A stretch of 64,000 bases of DNA from Cronobacter condimenti 1330 (GTDB lineage Bacteria; Pseudomonadota; Gammaproteobacteria; Enterobacterales; Enterobacteriaceae), in contig NZ_CP012264.1 in NCBI RefSeq assembly GCF_001277255.1, positions 2,480,001 through 2,544,000 of the forward strand, in the 5' to 3' direction. Below, in pieces: positions 25,554 to 33,580 of this stretch. The number at the start of each line of letters is the position of its first letter. Within the stretch, counting starts at the first letter, position 1. The notes under the pieces were generated by a model that did no database searches, was not told where the DNA came from, and saw only the letters and a list, made by a program, of their open reading frames with translations. The position numbers and the translations under genes are program-made.

Positions 25554-27113
25554 TTACTCTTCTTCGTCGTGCAGCGGCCTGTCTTTCACGACGCGTACCA
25601 GATCGATTCGGTAGTCGTTCGCTTCGACAATAGTGATACGCAGCGGCGGCATGGCCAATTCATCACCCACGCGCGGGATCTGCCCGTTGATGGCAATGAC
25701 CAGACCCGCGACCGTCGCGATATCCTCATCGTCATTCACTAACGAAGCCAGATCCAGCGTCTGCTGGAGCGCGTGAAGATCGGTGGAGCCTTTGACCAGC
25801 CAGCCGTCGCCATCATTAATGATTTCCGGCGTTTCGTCTGCATCGGGGAATTCACCGGCGATAGCTTCCAGCACGTCGAGCGGCGTCACCAGGCCCTGCA
25901 CCACGCCAAACTCGTTGTTGACGATAACAAAGCTGCCTCTTGCGCGACGCAACACGCCAAGCAGGTTGATAGGATCCAGCGTTTCCGGCACAACGATGAC
26001 CGGTGTAGCCGAAGCGATGGCCGCGACGTCAACGCCCTCTTCCAGCGCAACCAGCAATTCTTTTGCGCGAACCACGCCGATGATTTCATCCAGCTCGCCG
26101 CGACACACCGGGAACAGGCTGTGCGGTGACGACAGCAATTGCTCGCGGATTTCATCAACGCTGCGGTTGGCATCCACCCAGCTGATTTCACCGCGCGGGG
26201 TCATGATGCTGCGCAGCGAACGGGAGGCCAGCGTCAGTACGCCGTTAATCATATAACGCTCTTCTTCGGCGAACGCTTCGTCATGGACCGGCACCACGGC
26301 ATGGTGTTCGGTTTCATTTACCGGCGCCGGACGACGGCGATTGCCCATCAGACGCAGGATAGCTTCTGCGGTACGCGCACGCAGCGGCAGTCGCGACTGG
26401 TGTTTGAGGAAGTTACGACGCGCAATCTGATTGAAGAACTCAATGATGATAGAGAAACCGATCGCCGCGTAGAGGTAGCCTTTCGGAATATGGAACCCGA
26501 AGCCTTCCGCTACCAGGCTCAGACCAATCATCAGCAGGAAGCTCAGGCAGAGCACCACGACCGTCGGATGCGCGTTGACGAAATTGGTCAGAGGCTTCGA
26601 GGCAAGCAGCATCACGCCCATCGCAATGACAACGGCTGCCATCATTACCGGCAGGTGATTCACCATACCGACGGCGGTGATAACCGCGTCCAGAGAGAAG
26701 ACGGCATCCAGAACCACAATCTGCAACACAACAACCCAGAAGCTGGCATACCCCTTGCCGTGGCTGTCATTAAGCTGACGGTTTTCCAGGCGCTCATGCA
26801 GCTCTGTGGTTGCCTTAAAGAGCAGGAACAGACCACCGAAAAGCATGATCAAATCACGGCCAGAGAAGCTCAGGTCCCAGAGGCTGAACAACGGACGGGT
26901 GAGCGTCACCATCCAGGAGATCAACGACAGCAGACCCAGACGCATCACCAGCGCCAGGGATAAACCAATTAAACGCGCTTTGTCACGCTGCTTCGGCGGC
27001 AATTTGTCCGCGAGAATAGCGATAAACACCAGGTTGTCGATGCCAAGAACAATCTCAAGCACCACCAGCGTTAATAAGCCCGCCCAGATAGAGGGGTCCA
27101 TTAAGAATTCCAT
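25554..27113 (-). CDS. yoaE: YoaE, TerC-family membrane protein with CBS and CorC domains
   Basis: The 519 residues start with seven or so TerC-family membrane spans (about 1-240, with LGIDNLVFIAIL and FSLDAVITAVGMV acidic metal-site motifs). Two CBS domains (about 300-430) and a C-terminal CorC/HlyC domain (about 440-515) follow. TerC-family proteins include the Mn exporters Alx and MeeF. YoaE's own role is not settled. AGGAG precedes the start. No convincing yybP-ykoY element was found upstream. Confidence 0.93.
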   Translation of the reverse strand: MEFLMDPSIWAGLLTLVVLEIVLGIDNLVFIAILADKLPPKQRDKARLIGLSLALVMRLGLLSLISWMVTLTRPLFSLWDLSFSGRDLIMLFGGLFLLFKATTELHERLENRQLNDSHGKGYASFWVVVLQIVVLDAVFSLDAVITAVGMVNHLPVMMAAVVIAMGVMLLASKPLTNFVNAHPTVVVLCLSFLLMIGLSLVAEGFGFHIPKGYLYAAIGFSIIIEFFNQIARRNFLKHQSRLPLRARTAEAILRLMGNRRRPAPVNETEHHAVVPVHDEAFAEEERYMINGVLTLASRSLRSIMTPRGEISWVDANRSVDEIREQLLSSPHSLFPVCRGELDEIIGVVRAKELLVALEEGVDVAAIASATPVIVVPETLDPINLLGVLRRARGSFVIVNNEFGVVQGLVTPLDVLEAIAGEFPDADETPEIINDGDGWLVKGSTDLHALQQTLDLASLVNDDEDIATVAGLVIAINGQIPRVGDELAMPPLRITIVEANDYRIDLVRVVKDRPLHDEEE

Positions 27114-27358
27114 AACAGGCTCCTGCGCAAGGAATGACTAAACGGCCCCCCAACAGTGTCGGGCGCTTTAAAAGGGTTTATCAAAGAGTTAAGGCGAATG
27201 CCTTGTGAAATGACGGCTGATGAAAGCCTGGAAAAGCAAAGACATCGGTGACGGTCCATACGGTGGGCTGCTGCCCGCTACTCCTGTTAATTAATCGGAA
27301 ATCTACCTTAACAAAGGGTAATAGCTTTTGGCAAAGATTTACCAGAATTTGCAATCGT

Positions 27359-27374
27359 TATGACATCTGTCACG
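27359..27374. promoter_or_regulatory. Possible CRP site upstream of manX
   Basis: TATGA-CATCTG-TCACG matches 8 of 10 core positions of TGTGA-N6-TCACA. The 460-bp yoaE-manX gap holds this, the operator below and the two divergent promoters; no further gene is seen in it. Confidence 0.4.
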
Positions 27375-27440
27375 GGCATAGTTTGCCCTGACGCCGAATG
27401 CCTTGTTTTGATGGCAAAATTACGGAGCTTCATCACAAAC

Positions 27441-27466
27441 ATTATTTTTTCGCGTTCTAAAATAAT
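27441..27466. promoter_or_regulatory. Mlc/NagC-type operator for manXYZ
   Basis: ATTATTTT at 27441-27448 is mirrored by AAAATAAT at 27459-27466 around a 10-bp centre containing TTCGCG. This is the TTATTTT-N-AAAATAA form bound by the NagC and Mlc repressors. manXYZ is a known target of both in E. coli. Confidence 0.75.
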
Positions 27467-27574
27467 TCGTGCTTAGGTTCTGAAAGCTTACAAATCCTTA
27501 TCTGAATCGATTCGATAAGCGAATCACTGTTAGCGGTGCCTGTTAGGCATTGTCGATAACCACGGAGGTAGCAA

Positions 27575-28537
27575 GTGACCATTGCTATTGTCATAGGCAC
27601 GCATGGCTGGGCGGCTGAACAACTGCTGAAAACAGCGGAAATGCTGTTGGGCGAGCAGGAAAACGTTGGCTGGATCGATTTCGTGCCCGGCGAAAATGCG
27701 GAAACCTTGATCGAAAAATATAACGCACAGCTCGAAAAACTGGATACCAGTAAAGGCGTGGTCTTTCTGGTCGATACCTGGGGCGGTAGCCCGTTTAACG
27801 CGGCAAGCCGCATTGTCGTGGACAAGCCGAACTATGAAGTGGTCGCCGGGGTGAATATCCCGATGCTCGTCGAAACCTTCATGGCGCGCGACGACGATCC
27901 CTCTTTCGATGAACTGGTCGCACTCGCCGTTGAGACTGGCCGTGAAGGCGTGAAGGCGCTGAAAGCCAAACCTGTCGAGAAAGCCGCACCGGCAGCCCCT
28001 GCCCCGAAAGCAGCGGCCGCGGCAAAACCCATGGGCCCAAATGATTACATGAAAATAGGCCTCGCCCGTATCGACGATCGTCTGATACACGGCCAGGTCG
28101 CGACCCGCTGGACGAAAGAGACCAACGTTTCGCGCATCATTGTCGTGAGCGACGAAGTCGCCGCCGACAACGTGCGTAAAACCTTGCTCACTCAGGTTGC
28201 CCCGCCCGGGGTCACCGCGCACGTCGTGGATGTGGCCAAAATGATCCGCGTTTATAACAACCCGAAATACGCCGGTGAGCGTGTGATGCTTCTGTTCACG
28301 AACCCCACCGATGTGGAGCGCATCGTGGAAGGCGGCGTCAAAATCACCTCTGTTAATATCGGTGGGATGGCCTACCGTCAGGGTAAAACGCAGGTCAATA
28401 ACGCCGTGTCCGTCGATGAGAAGGATATTGAAGCCTTTAAGAAACTTAACGCGCGCGGCATTGAGCTGGAAGTGCGGAAAGTTTCCAACGATCCCCGACT
28501 GAAAATGATGGATTTAATCAGCAAAGTGTCTCACTAA
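27575..28537 (+). CDS. manX: Mannose PTS EIIAB component ManX (GTG start)
   Basis: ManX carries the two phosphorylation domains of the mannose/glucosamine PTS. The 320 residues begin MTIAIVIGTHGWAAE, where His10 is the IIA phosphosite. A proline/alanine linker (about 136-155) joins to IIB, with IGLARIDDRLIHGQVATRW holding the IIB phospho-histidine near 172. GTG 27575 follows GGAGGTAGCAA, and K-12 also uses GTG. First gene of manXYZ. Confidence 0.97.
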   Translation: MTIAIVIGTHGWAAEQLLKTAEMLLGEQENVGWIDFVPGENAETLIEKYNAQLEKLDTSKGVVFLVDTWGGSPFNAASRIVVDKPNYEVVAGVNIPMLVETFMARDDDPSFDELVALAVETGREGVKALKAKPVEKAAPAAPAPKAAAAAKPMGPNDYMKIGLARIDDRLIHGQVATRWTKETNVSRIIVVSDEVAADNVRKTLLTQVAPPGVTAHVVDVAKMIRVYNNPKYAGERVMLLFTNPTDVERIVEGGVKITSVNIGGMAYRQGKTQVNNAVSVDEKDIEAFKKLNARGIELEVRKVSNDPRLKMMDLISKVSH

Positions 28538-28602
28538 TCGCTTTGCGGGATTAACACTTACTCAGTTTTCACACGTCAGTTTGATATCACAGGAGAAGTA
28601 CA

Positions 28603-29403
28603 ATGGAGATTACCACTCTTCAGATTGTGCTGGTGTTCATCGTCGCCTGTATCGCCGGTATGGAATCGGTGCTTGATGAATTTCAGTTTCACCGTCCGCT
28701 GGTGGCCTGTACGCTGGTCGGGGCCGTGCTGGGCGATATGAAAACCGGCATTATCATCGGCGGTACGCTTGAGATGATTGCCCTTGGCTGGATGAACATC
28801 GGGGCCGCCGTCGCACCGGATGCCGCCCTCGCGTCGATCATTTCCGCCATTCTGGTTATTGCCGGCCATCAAAGCATCGGTGCCGGTATCGCGCTCGCAA
28901 TTCCACTGGCGGCCGCGGGCCAGGTCCTCACCATCATCGTGCGTACCATCACTGTGGGCTTTCAACATGCTGCGGATAAAGCGGCGCTCAATGGCAATCT
29001 CACGGCGCTCTCCTGGATCCACGTATCGTCGTTGTTCCTCCAGGCCATGCGTATCGCTATTCCGGCAGTTATCGTGGCGATTTCTGTTGGTACCAGTGAA
29101 GTACAGAGCATGCTGAATGCGATTCCAGAAGTCGTCACTGGCGGCCTTAACATCGCAGGCGGCATGATCGTGGTCGTCGGTTACGCGATGGTCATCAATA
29201 TGATGCGCGCGGGTTACCTGATGCCGTTCTTCTACCTCGGCTTCGTCACTGCCGCGTTTACTGATTTCAACCTCGTGGCGCTGGGCGTCATCGGCGCTGT
29301 TATGGCGGTGCTCTATATCCAGCTGAGCCCGAAATATAACCGCTCCGCAGGGGCACCCGCGCAGACCGCTGGCGCGAACGATCTTGATAACGAACTGGAT
29401 TAA
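28603..29403 (+). CDS. manY: Mannose PTS EIIC component ManY
   Basis: The 266-residue multi-span inner-membrane protein matches the IIC-Man family throughout (MESVLDEFQFHRPLVACTLVG, GGTLEMIALGWMNIGAA). With ManZ it forms the sugar channel, which also serves lambda DNA entry and some bacteriocins in E. coli. AGGAGAAGTACA precedes the start. manZ follows within 15 bp. Confidence 0.97.
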   Translation: MEITTLQIVLVFIVACIAGMESVLDEFQFHRPLVACTLVGAVLGDMKTGIIIGGTLEMIALGWMNIGAAVAPDAALASIISAILVIAGHQSIGAGIALAIPLAAAGQVLTIIVRTITVGFQHAADKAALNGNLTALSWIHVSSLFLQAMRIAIPAVIVAISVGTSEVQSMLNAIPEVVTGGLNIAGGMIVVVGYAMVINMMRAGYLMPFFYLGFVTAAFTDFNLVALGVIGAVMAVLYIQLSPKYNRSAGAPAQTAGANDLDNELD

Positions 29404-29415
29404 CAGGTGAGCGAC

Positions 29416-30267
29416 ATGGTTGATATGACTAAAACAACTGGTGAGAAAAAACTAACCCCGGGCGACGTGCGCGCCGTGTTTATCCGCTCTAACCTCTTCC
29501 AGGGATCGTGGAACTTTGAACGTATGCAGGCGCTTGGCTTCTGCTTCTCAATGATCCCGGCGATTCGCCGCCTTTATCCGGAAAATAACGAGGCGCGTCG
29601 TCAGGCCATCAAACGTCATCTGGAGTTCTTTAACACCCACCCCTACGTTGCGGCACCGGTGCTCGGCGTAACGCTTGCGATGGAAGAACAGCGTGCCAAC
29701 GGCGCGGAAATCGACGACGGCGCAATTAACGGGCTCAAAGTCGGGTTGATGGGGCCGCTTGCAGGCGTCGGCGACCCGATCTTCTGGGGAACGGTACGCC
29801 CGGTATTTGCAGCACTCGGGGCAGGGATCGCCATGAGCGGCAGCCTGCTCGGCCCGCTGCTGTTCTTCGTGCTCTTTAACCTGGTACGCCTCGCAACTCG
29901 TTATTACGGGGTGGCATATGGTTACCGTAAAGGCGTCGATATTGTGAAAGATATGGGCGGCGGCTTCCTGCAAAAACTGACCGAGGGGGCGTCAATTCTC
30001 GGCCTGTTTGTTATGGGCGCGCTGGTGAATAAGTGGACGCACGTGAATATTCCGCTGGTGGTATCACGCATTACTGACCAGAATGGCGCGGAAAAAGTCA
30101 CGACCGTCCAGACCATTCTTGACCAATTGATGCCAGGCCTGGTACCGCTGCTGCTCACTTTCGCCTGTATGTGGCTGCTGCGCAAAAAAGTGAACCCCCT
30201 CTGGATAATTGTTGGGTTCTTCGTGATTGGTATCGCCGGTTACGCCATCGGCCTGCTGGGTCAGTAA
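29416..30267 (+). CDS. manZ: Mannose PTS EIID component ManZ
   Basis: ManZ is the IID membrane subunit. From ATG 29416 (MVDMTKTTGEKK) it has 283 residues, exactly K-12. The upstream in-frame GTG at 29407 is set aside because AGGTGA is correctly spaced for 29416. Conserved FLRSNLFQGSWNFERMQ-like start, GPLAGVGDPIFWGTVRPV and a C-terminal span are all present. Confidence 0.96.
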   Translation: MVDMTKTTGEKKLTPGDVRAVFIRSNLFQGSWNFERMQALGFCFSMIPAIRRLYPENNEARRQAIKRHLEFFNTHPYVAAPVLGVTLAMEEQRANGAEIDDGAINGLKVGLMGPLAGVGDPIFWGTVRPVFAALGAGIAMSGSLLGPLLFFVLFNLVRLATRYYGVAYGYRKGVDIVKDMGGGFLQKLTEGASILGLFVMGALVNKWTHVNIPLVVSRITDQNGAEKVTTVQTILDQLMPGLVPLLLTFACMWLLRKKVNPLWIIVGFFVIGIAGYAIGLLGQ

Positions 30268-30281
30268 TCATTAACGCTGTG

Positions 30282-30310
30282 CGCCGGGGGCCGATAGCTC
30301 CCGGCGTTTT
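30282..30310 (+). terminator. manXYZ terminator
   Basis: CGCCGGG paired with CCCGGCG across an 11-nt loop, then TTTTTATTT, 14 bp after the manZ stop. Confidence 0.88.
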
Positions 30311-30327
30311 TATTTAAGGGAGACGGC

Positions 30328-30786
30328 ATGACGCTGACTGACGGAGTTCTGGTCGCTTTTATTATCGCGCTGCTGGGCTGGGCAATTTACGATCAATGGG
30401 GGCTTGAGCGCCGACATGGTAAAACGCGGCTGCGCGTGCCGCTGCTTCGGCGAGGGCGCGCCGATAGCCTGATTTTCACAGGCCTTACCGCCATTCTCAT
30501 CTGGCAAAACATCACTACGCATGGCGCCCCGCTCACGACATGGTTATTGTGCACACTTGGATTGCTAGTCATTTATCTTTTCTGGATTAGAGAGCCACAA
30601 ATACGTTTTAAGGGTGAAGGGTTTTTCTTTGGCGGCAGTTGGGTGAAATATAGCCACATCAAGGCTATGAATTTATCCGAGGACGGCGTGTTAGTGATGC
30701 AATTAACTCATCGCCGGCTACTGATTCGTGTTAAAAATATCGACGACCTTGAAAAAATCTCTCATTTTATGATTAATAATCAGTAA
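30328..30786 (+). CDS. yobD: YobD, DUF986 inner-membrane protein
   Basis: The 152-residue protein has three hydrophobic spans (about 5-22, 45-63, 68-86) and a soluble C-terminal part with RLLIRVKNIDDLEKI. It matches YobD/DUF986, which has no known function. It starts after AAGGGAGACGGC and lies just behind the manXYZ terminator, ahead of the mntP control region. Confidence 0.92.
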   Translation: MTLTDGVLVAFIIALLGWAIYDQWGLERRHGKTRLRVPLLRRGRADSLIFTGLTAILIWQNITTHGAPLTTWLLCTLGLLVIYLFWIREPQIRFKGEGFFFGGSWVKYSHIKAMNLSEDGVLVMQLTHRRLLIRVKNIDDLEKISHFMINNQ

Positions 30787-30795
30787 GTTAAAATT

Positions 30796-30809
30796 ATAGC
30801 ACTGGCTAT
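30796..30809. promoter_or_regulatory. MntR box-like palindrome 1 upstream of mntP
   Basis: ATAGC-ACTG-GCTAT matches the core of the E. coli MntR site (ATAGC-N4-GCTAT), flanked by A/T. MntR with manganese activates mntP in E. coli. Confidence 0.65.
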
Positions 30810-30836
30810 TTTAGCGTATATAAAATAACCATGCGT

Positions 30837-30850
30837 ATAGCCTGTGCTAT
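30837..30850. promoter_or_regulatory. MntR box-like palindrome 2 upstream of mntP
   Basis: A second ATAGC-CTGT-GCTAT core lies 41 bp after the first, so two MntR dimers could bind. Confidence 0.65.
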
Positions 30851-30909
30851 ATTTCGCGAGCATTGTCGTCTTTAATAGTTAACAAAGATAAGACACTCCC
30901 TCATTAAGC

Positions 30910-30928
30910 GAAAACGATTCTCATTTGT
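30910..30928. promoter_or_regulatory. Fur box-like site upstream of mntP
   Basis: GAAAACGATTCTCATTTGT matches 12 of 19 positions of the GATAATGATAATCATTATC consensus. It precedes the likely TATGAT -10 at 30972. Confidence 0.45.
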
Positions 30929-30989
30929 AACCAAAGGGTTATTATCCGATTATTGTCTTTACCGGCCGAAATATGATAAGGTTGCGCCC

Positions 30990-31093
30990 GTCATTGGGGA
31001 GTAGCCAATTTCCTTTACGGAGATGTACGCGTCAACATACTCGTTGCAAAACGTGGCGCGTACGGACTGAAGCCTTTTCAGTCAGGCGAGACC
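30990..31093 (+). ncRNA. yybP-ykoY manganese riboswitch in mntP leader
   Basis: The conserved elements appear in order: GGGGAGTAGCC (30997-31007), GCGTCAACATACTCG (31029-31043), paired GTACGC/GCGTAC arms, and GGCGAGACC (31085-31093). This is the Mn2+-sensing aptamer known before E. coli mntP. About 65 nt of expression platform follow before the start codon. Confidence 0.88.
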
Positions 31094-31161
31094 ATTGCAC
31101 GCTGCCGCTGTTTACTGGGGGCGGTCGGCGTGTATATGGAAATCCCGGTCAGGACCTGTGT

Positions 31162-31725
31162 ATGAATCTTTCCGCCACACTGCTTCTTGCCTTCGGTATG
31201 TCAATGGACGCTTTTGCAGCTTCCATCGGCAAAGGCGCCACTCTGCACAAACCCAAATTCTCCGAAGCTCTGCGTACGGGCCTTATCTTTGGCGTTATCG
31301 AAGCGATTACCCCGCTGGTAGGCTGGCTCCTCGGGCTTCTGGCTACACAGTTTGTGCTGACGTGGAACCACTGGATTGCTTTTGTGCTGCTGGTATTTCT
31401 CGGTGGGCGAATGATAATCGAGGGCGTGCGCGGCTGCGATGAATCACCAGAAAAGCTGCGCCGCCACAGTTTCTGGCTTTTAGTCACCACGGCCTTTGCC
31501 ACGAGCCTTGACGCGATGGCAGTTGGCGTAGGTCTTGCTTTCCTTCAGGTCGATATCATCAAAACCGCACTGGCTATCGGCTGCGCCACACTGATTATGG
31601 CGACGCTCGGCATGATGGTCGGCCGTTTTATCGGCCCATTACTGGGTAAACGGGCCGAGATACTGGGCGGTGTGGTACTGATTGGCATCGGCTGCCAGAT
31701 CCTGTGGAGCCACTTCGCGGGTTAA
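31162..31725 (+). CDS. mntP: Manganese efflux pump MntP
   Basis: The 187-residue, six-span protein has the repeated acidic membrane motifs GMSMDAFAASIGKG (about 13-26) and TSLDAMAVGVGLAF (about 114-127), which line the Mn path. ATG 31162 is chosen (AGGA upstream, family length) over the longer open frame, which runs through the riboswitch. It exports manganese across the inner membrane. It converges with rlmA with a 4-bp overlap. Confidence 0.95.
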   Translation: MNLSATLLLAFGMSMDAFAASIGKGATLHKPKFSEALRTGLIFGVIEAITPLVGWLLGLLATQFVLTWNHWIAFVLLVFLGGRMIIEGVRGCDESPEKLRRHSFWLLVTTAFATSLDAMAVGVGLAFLQVDIIKTALAIGCATLIMATLGMMVGRFIGPLLGKRAEILGGVVLIGIGCQILWSHFAG

Positions 31726-32537
31726 ACGTCCCGCCGCCACAGGCGCAGGCAAAAATCCGTTTCGCATTTAAATGCTGTCTGCTCGCGTAGCATTTGCCAC
31801 ACCTCAGGGCGGGCGCGCCAGGCAAACGGCGTCATTTGTAGTAGCGTCGTTGCTTCTTCGCCATTAAGGCGCATTTCATAGCCTAAAGCCTGCTCCTCTG
31901 CGAGCGAAAAACCCGGTAGCTGTTCCTGATTCGGCGCATGCAGACGCACCTCATCATAGATAAGCCCCTTCATCTCGATCAGATGTCTTGGGCCTGGCGT
32001 GACGGTCACGAGTACGCCGCCCGGTTTTACCACTCGTGCCAGCTCTTCGGCTTTGCAGGGCGCATAAATACGAACAACCGCGTCGAAAAAGGCATCCGGG
32101 AATGGCAGGCGGTGGCTTGAGGCGACACAAAACGAAATATCCGCGTACCGCTTTGCGGCAAAGCGGATGGCGCTTCGCGATACATCAAGCCCCCAGCTCT
32201 GGCCGTTCCGGGACGCGGTAAGCGCCGCAAACGCGCTGGTGTAGTACCCTTCACCGCAGCCGATGTCCAGAAGCGTCGCGCCAGTTTCTGGCACGTTTTC
32301 GGCAAGCAACTGTGCGGTATTAGTACGCAGCTGCGCGTAGTGGCCGGCATCCAGAAACGCACGGCGGGCCTGCATCATTTCGCTGCTGTCACCTGGATCG
32401 CGCGAGCGCTTATGCTGAACCGGCAGAAGATTGACATACCCTTCCTTTGCAATATCAAACTGATGGTTACTGGCGCAGCGGAAACTTTTCGCTTGCGCCT
32501 GCAAGGGCAAATGGCAAAGGGGACAGATAAAGGACAT
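31722..32537 (-). CDS. rlmA: 23S rRNA (guanine745-N1)-methyltransferase RlmA
   Basis: RlmA methylates G745 of 23S rRNA. The 271 residues begin with the zinc finger CPLCHLPL...CASNHQFD (three Cys and one His), then the SAM-binding LLDIGCGEGYYTSAF (about 86-100) and ASSHRLPFPDAFFDAVV. Start MSFICPLCH at 32537 equals the K-12 start. The ORF is open six codons further upstream without support. Confidence 0.95.
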   Translation of the reverse strand: MSFICPLCHLPLQAQAKSFRCASNHQFDIAKEGYVNLLPVQHKRSRDPGDSSEMMQARRAFLDAGHYAQLRTNTAQLLAENVPETGATLLDIGCGEGYYTSAFAALTASRNGQSWGLDVSRSAIRFAAKRYADISFCVASSHRLPFPDAFFDAVVRIYAPCKAEELARVVKPGGVLVTVTPGPRHLIEMKGLIYDEVRLHAPNQEQLPGFSLAEEQALGYEMRLNGEEATTLLQMTPFAWRARPEVWQMLREQTAFKCETDFCLRLWRRDV

Positions 32538-32617
32538 GACAACTCCGAAACAACGCAAAGCGCGAAGTGTAGCGTGATTCGGTGAGCGGGGAAACGCTGA
32601 CGCGCGTTAAGAATGAA

Positions 32618-32643
32618 AAAGCCCCGCCATAGGGCGGGGCTTT
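32618..32643 (-). terminator. cspC terminator
   Basis: GCCCCGCC/GGCGGGGC stem with a short ATAG loop followed on the minus strand by TTTTTCATT, 48 bp after the cspC stop. Confidence 0.88.
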
Positions 32644-32690
32644 AAAATAGCTGGCCGGTGAAACAAGGCACCGGGTCAGTTTAAGTGCGA

Positions 32691-32900
32691 TTAGATAGCA
32701 ACTACGTTAACAGCTGCCGGACCTTTCTGACCGTCCTGAATCTCGAACTCAACGTTCTGGCCTTCAGCCAGAGTTTTGAAGCCATTACCCTGGATTGCAG
32801 AGAAGTGTACAAACACATCTTTGCTACCGTCAGCCGGAGTAATGAAACCAAAACCTTTAGACTCGTTGAACCACTTAACTTGACCTTTAATCTTTGCCAT
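32691..32900 (-). CDS. cspC: Cold shock-like protein CspC
   Basis: CspC is a 69-residue single-domain OB-fold RNA chaperone, constitutively expressed. It has RNP1 KGFGFITP and RNP2 VFVHFSAI and matches K-12 CspC almost residue for residue. AAGGAATTTGCGA precedes ATG 32900. It lies 13 bp behind yobF, and the longer open frame upstream overlaps yobF in another frame and is not coding. Confidence 0.97.
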   Translation of the reverse strand: MAKIKGQVKWFNESKGFGFITPADGSKDVFVHFSAIQGNGFKTLAEGQNVEFEIQDGQKGPAAVNVVAI

Positions 32901-32913
32901 TTCGCAAATTCCT

Positions 32914-33057
32914 TCAATTGTTTTGTTCGCCCACAGGCGCTGACTTAGATAAAACTGAGACATTACTGCTTGAGGCACTGAAATAAGGTTCGGCAGAGAA
33001 GCGGTATTCAACGACAACGTGTTTACTCAGGACTTCTTTACTGAAAATGCCACACAT
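32914..33057 (-). CDS. yobF: YobF small protein, upstream of cspC
   Basis: Reading the minus strand gives a 47-residue protein beginning MCGIFSKEVLSKHVVVEYRF and ending PVGEQNN. The first half matches K-12 YobF (47 residues) closely, while the C-terminal third differs. K-12 YobF is a heat-shock-induced small protein of unknown role. It is co-transcribed with cspC, 13 bp downstream. Confidence 0.85.
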   Translation of the reverse strand: MCGIFSKEVLSKHVVVEYRFSAEPYFSASSSNVSVLSKSAPVGEQNN

Positions 33058-33580
33058 AAACAGAACTGTACCTCGTTTAACCCAAAACTTGTTATCACAT
33101 ACAACGTAAACAATGGCAAGCCATTTTTATACGCTGCACGATCTGCCGCACAGATTCCTCAACAGACCGCTATGTCCCTGACAATAAAGCACAGAAAGGG
33201 CATGCGACACCCTGCTAAGGGTGTTTCACTGCCCTGTTCCGACATCACGTCAGAATGCACTTTTTTACCATAGCTCAATAACTTCAGTTCGTCCAGGCGA
33301 CACGGGATATTGTTGGTGATCATTTTCTGCCGCATTATTATTTCTGCAAAAGCTTATTCATTAATGTCATTAAAGTCCATTTTAACGCAGCTTTATTACA
33401 GCCTGAAGGCAGTTAATGATGTACAAATCAAAAAACGTTGTACAACGTAATTTTTGGTTGCACCAGAATAATGACATTTTAATGAAGCACGCCTCAAAAA
33501 GAGGCATAAAAATAAGGCAATGTGATTAATAAATCGTCCAGCCAGAAGTAAAAATGACCACCCGGATATATTTTCTAATG
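33058..33580. other. Intergenic region between yobF and the metallo-hydrolase gene
   Basis: No coding sequence is supported in these 523 bp, which become A/T-rich after about 33270. It holds the yobF-cspC promoter and leader, a hairpin ACACCC-TGCTAA-GGGTGT (33207-33224), a perfect 14-bp palindrome ACGTTGTACAACGT (33435-33448), and a GCCTC-AAAAA-GAGGC hairpin (about 33492-33506) without a T-run. Confidence 0.6.

Noticed and set aside
27200..27300. GGAGTAGC element in the yoaE leader, resembling the start of a yybP-ykoY riboswitch
   Set aside because: The second conserved block and the GCGAGACC-type end are missing; only mntP has the full set in this window.
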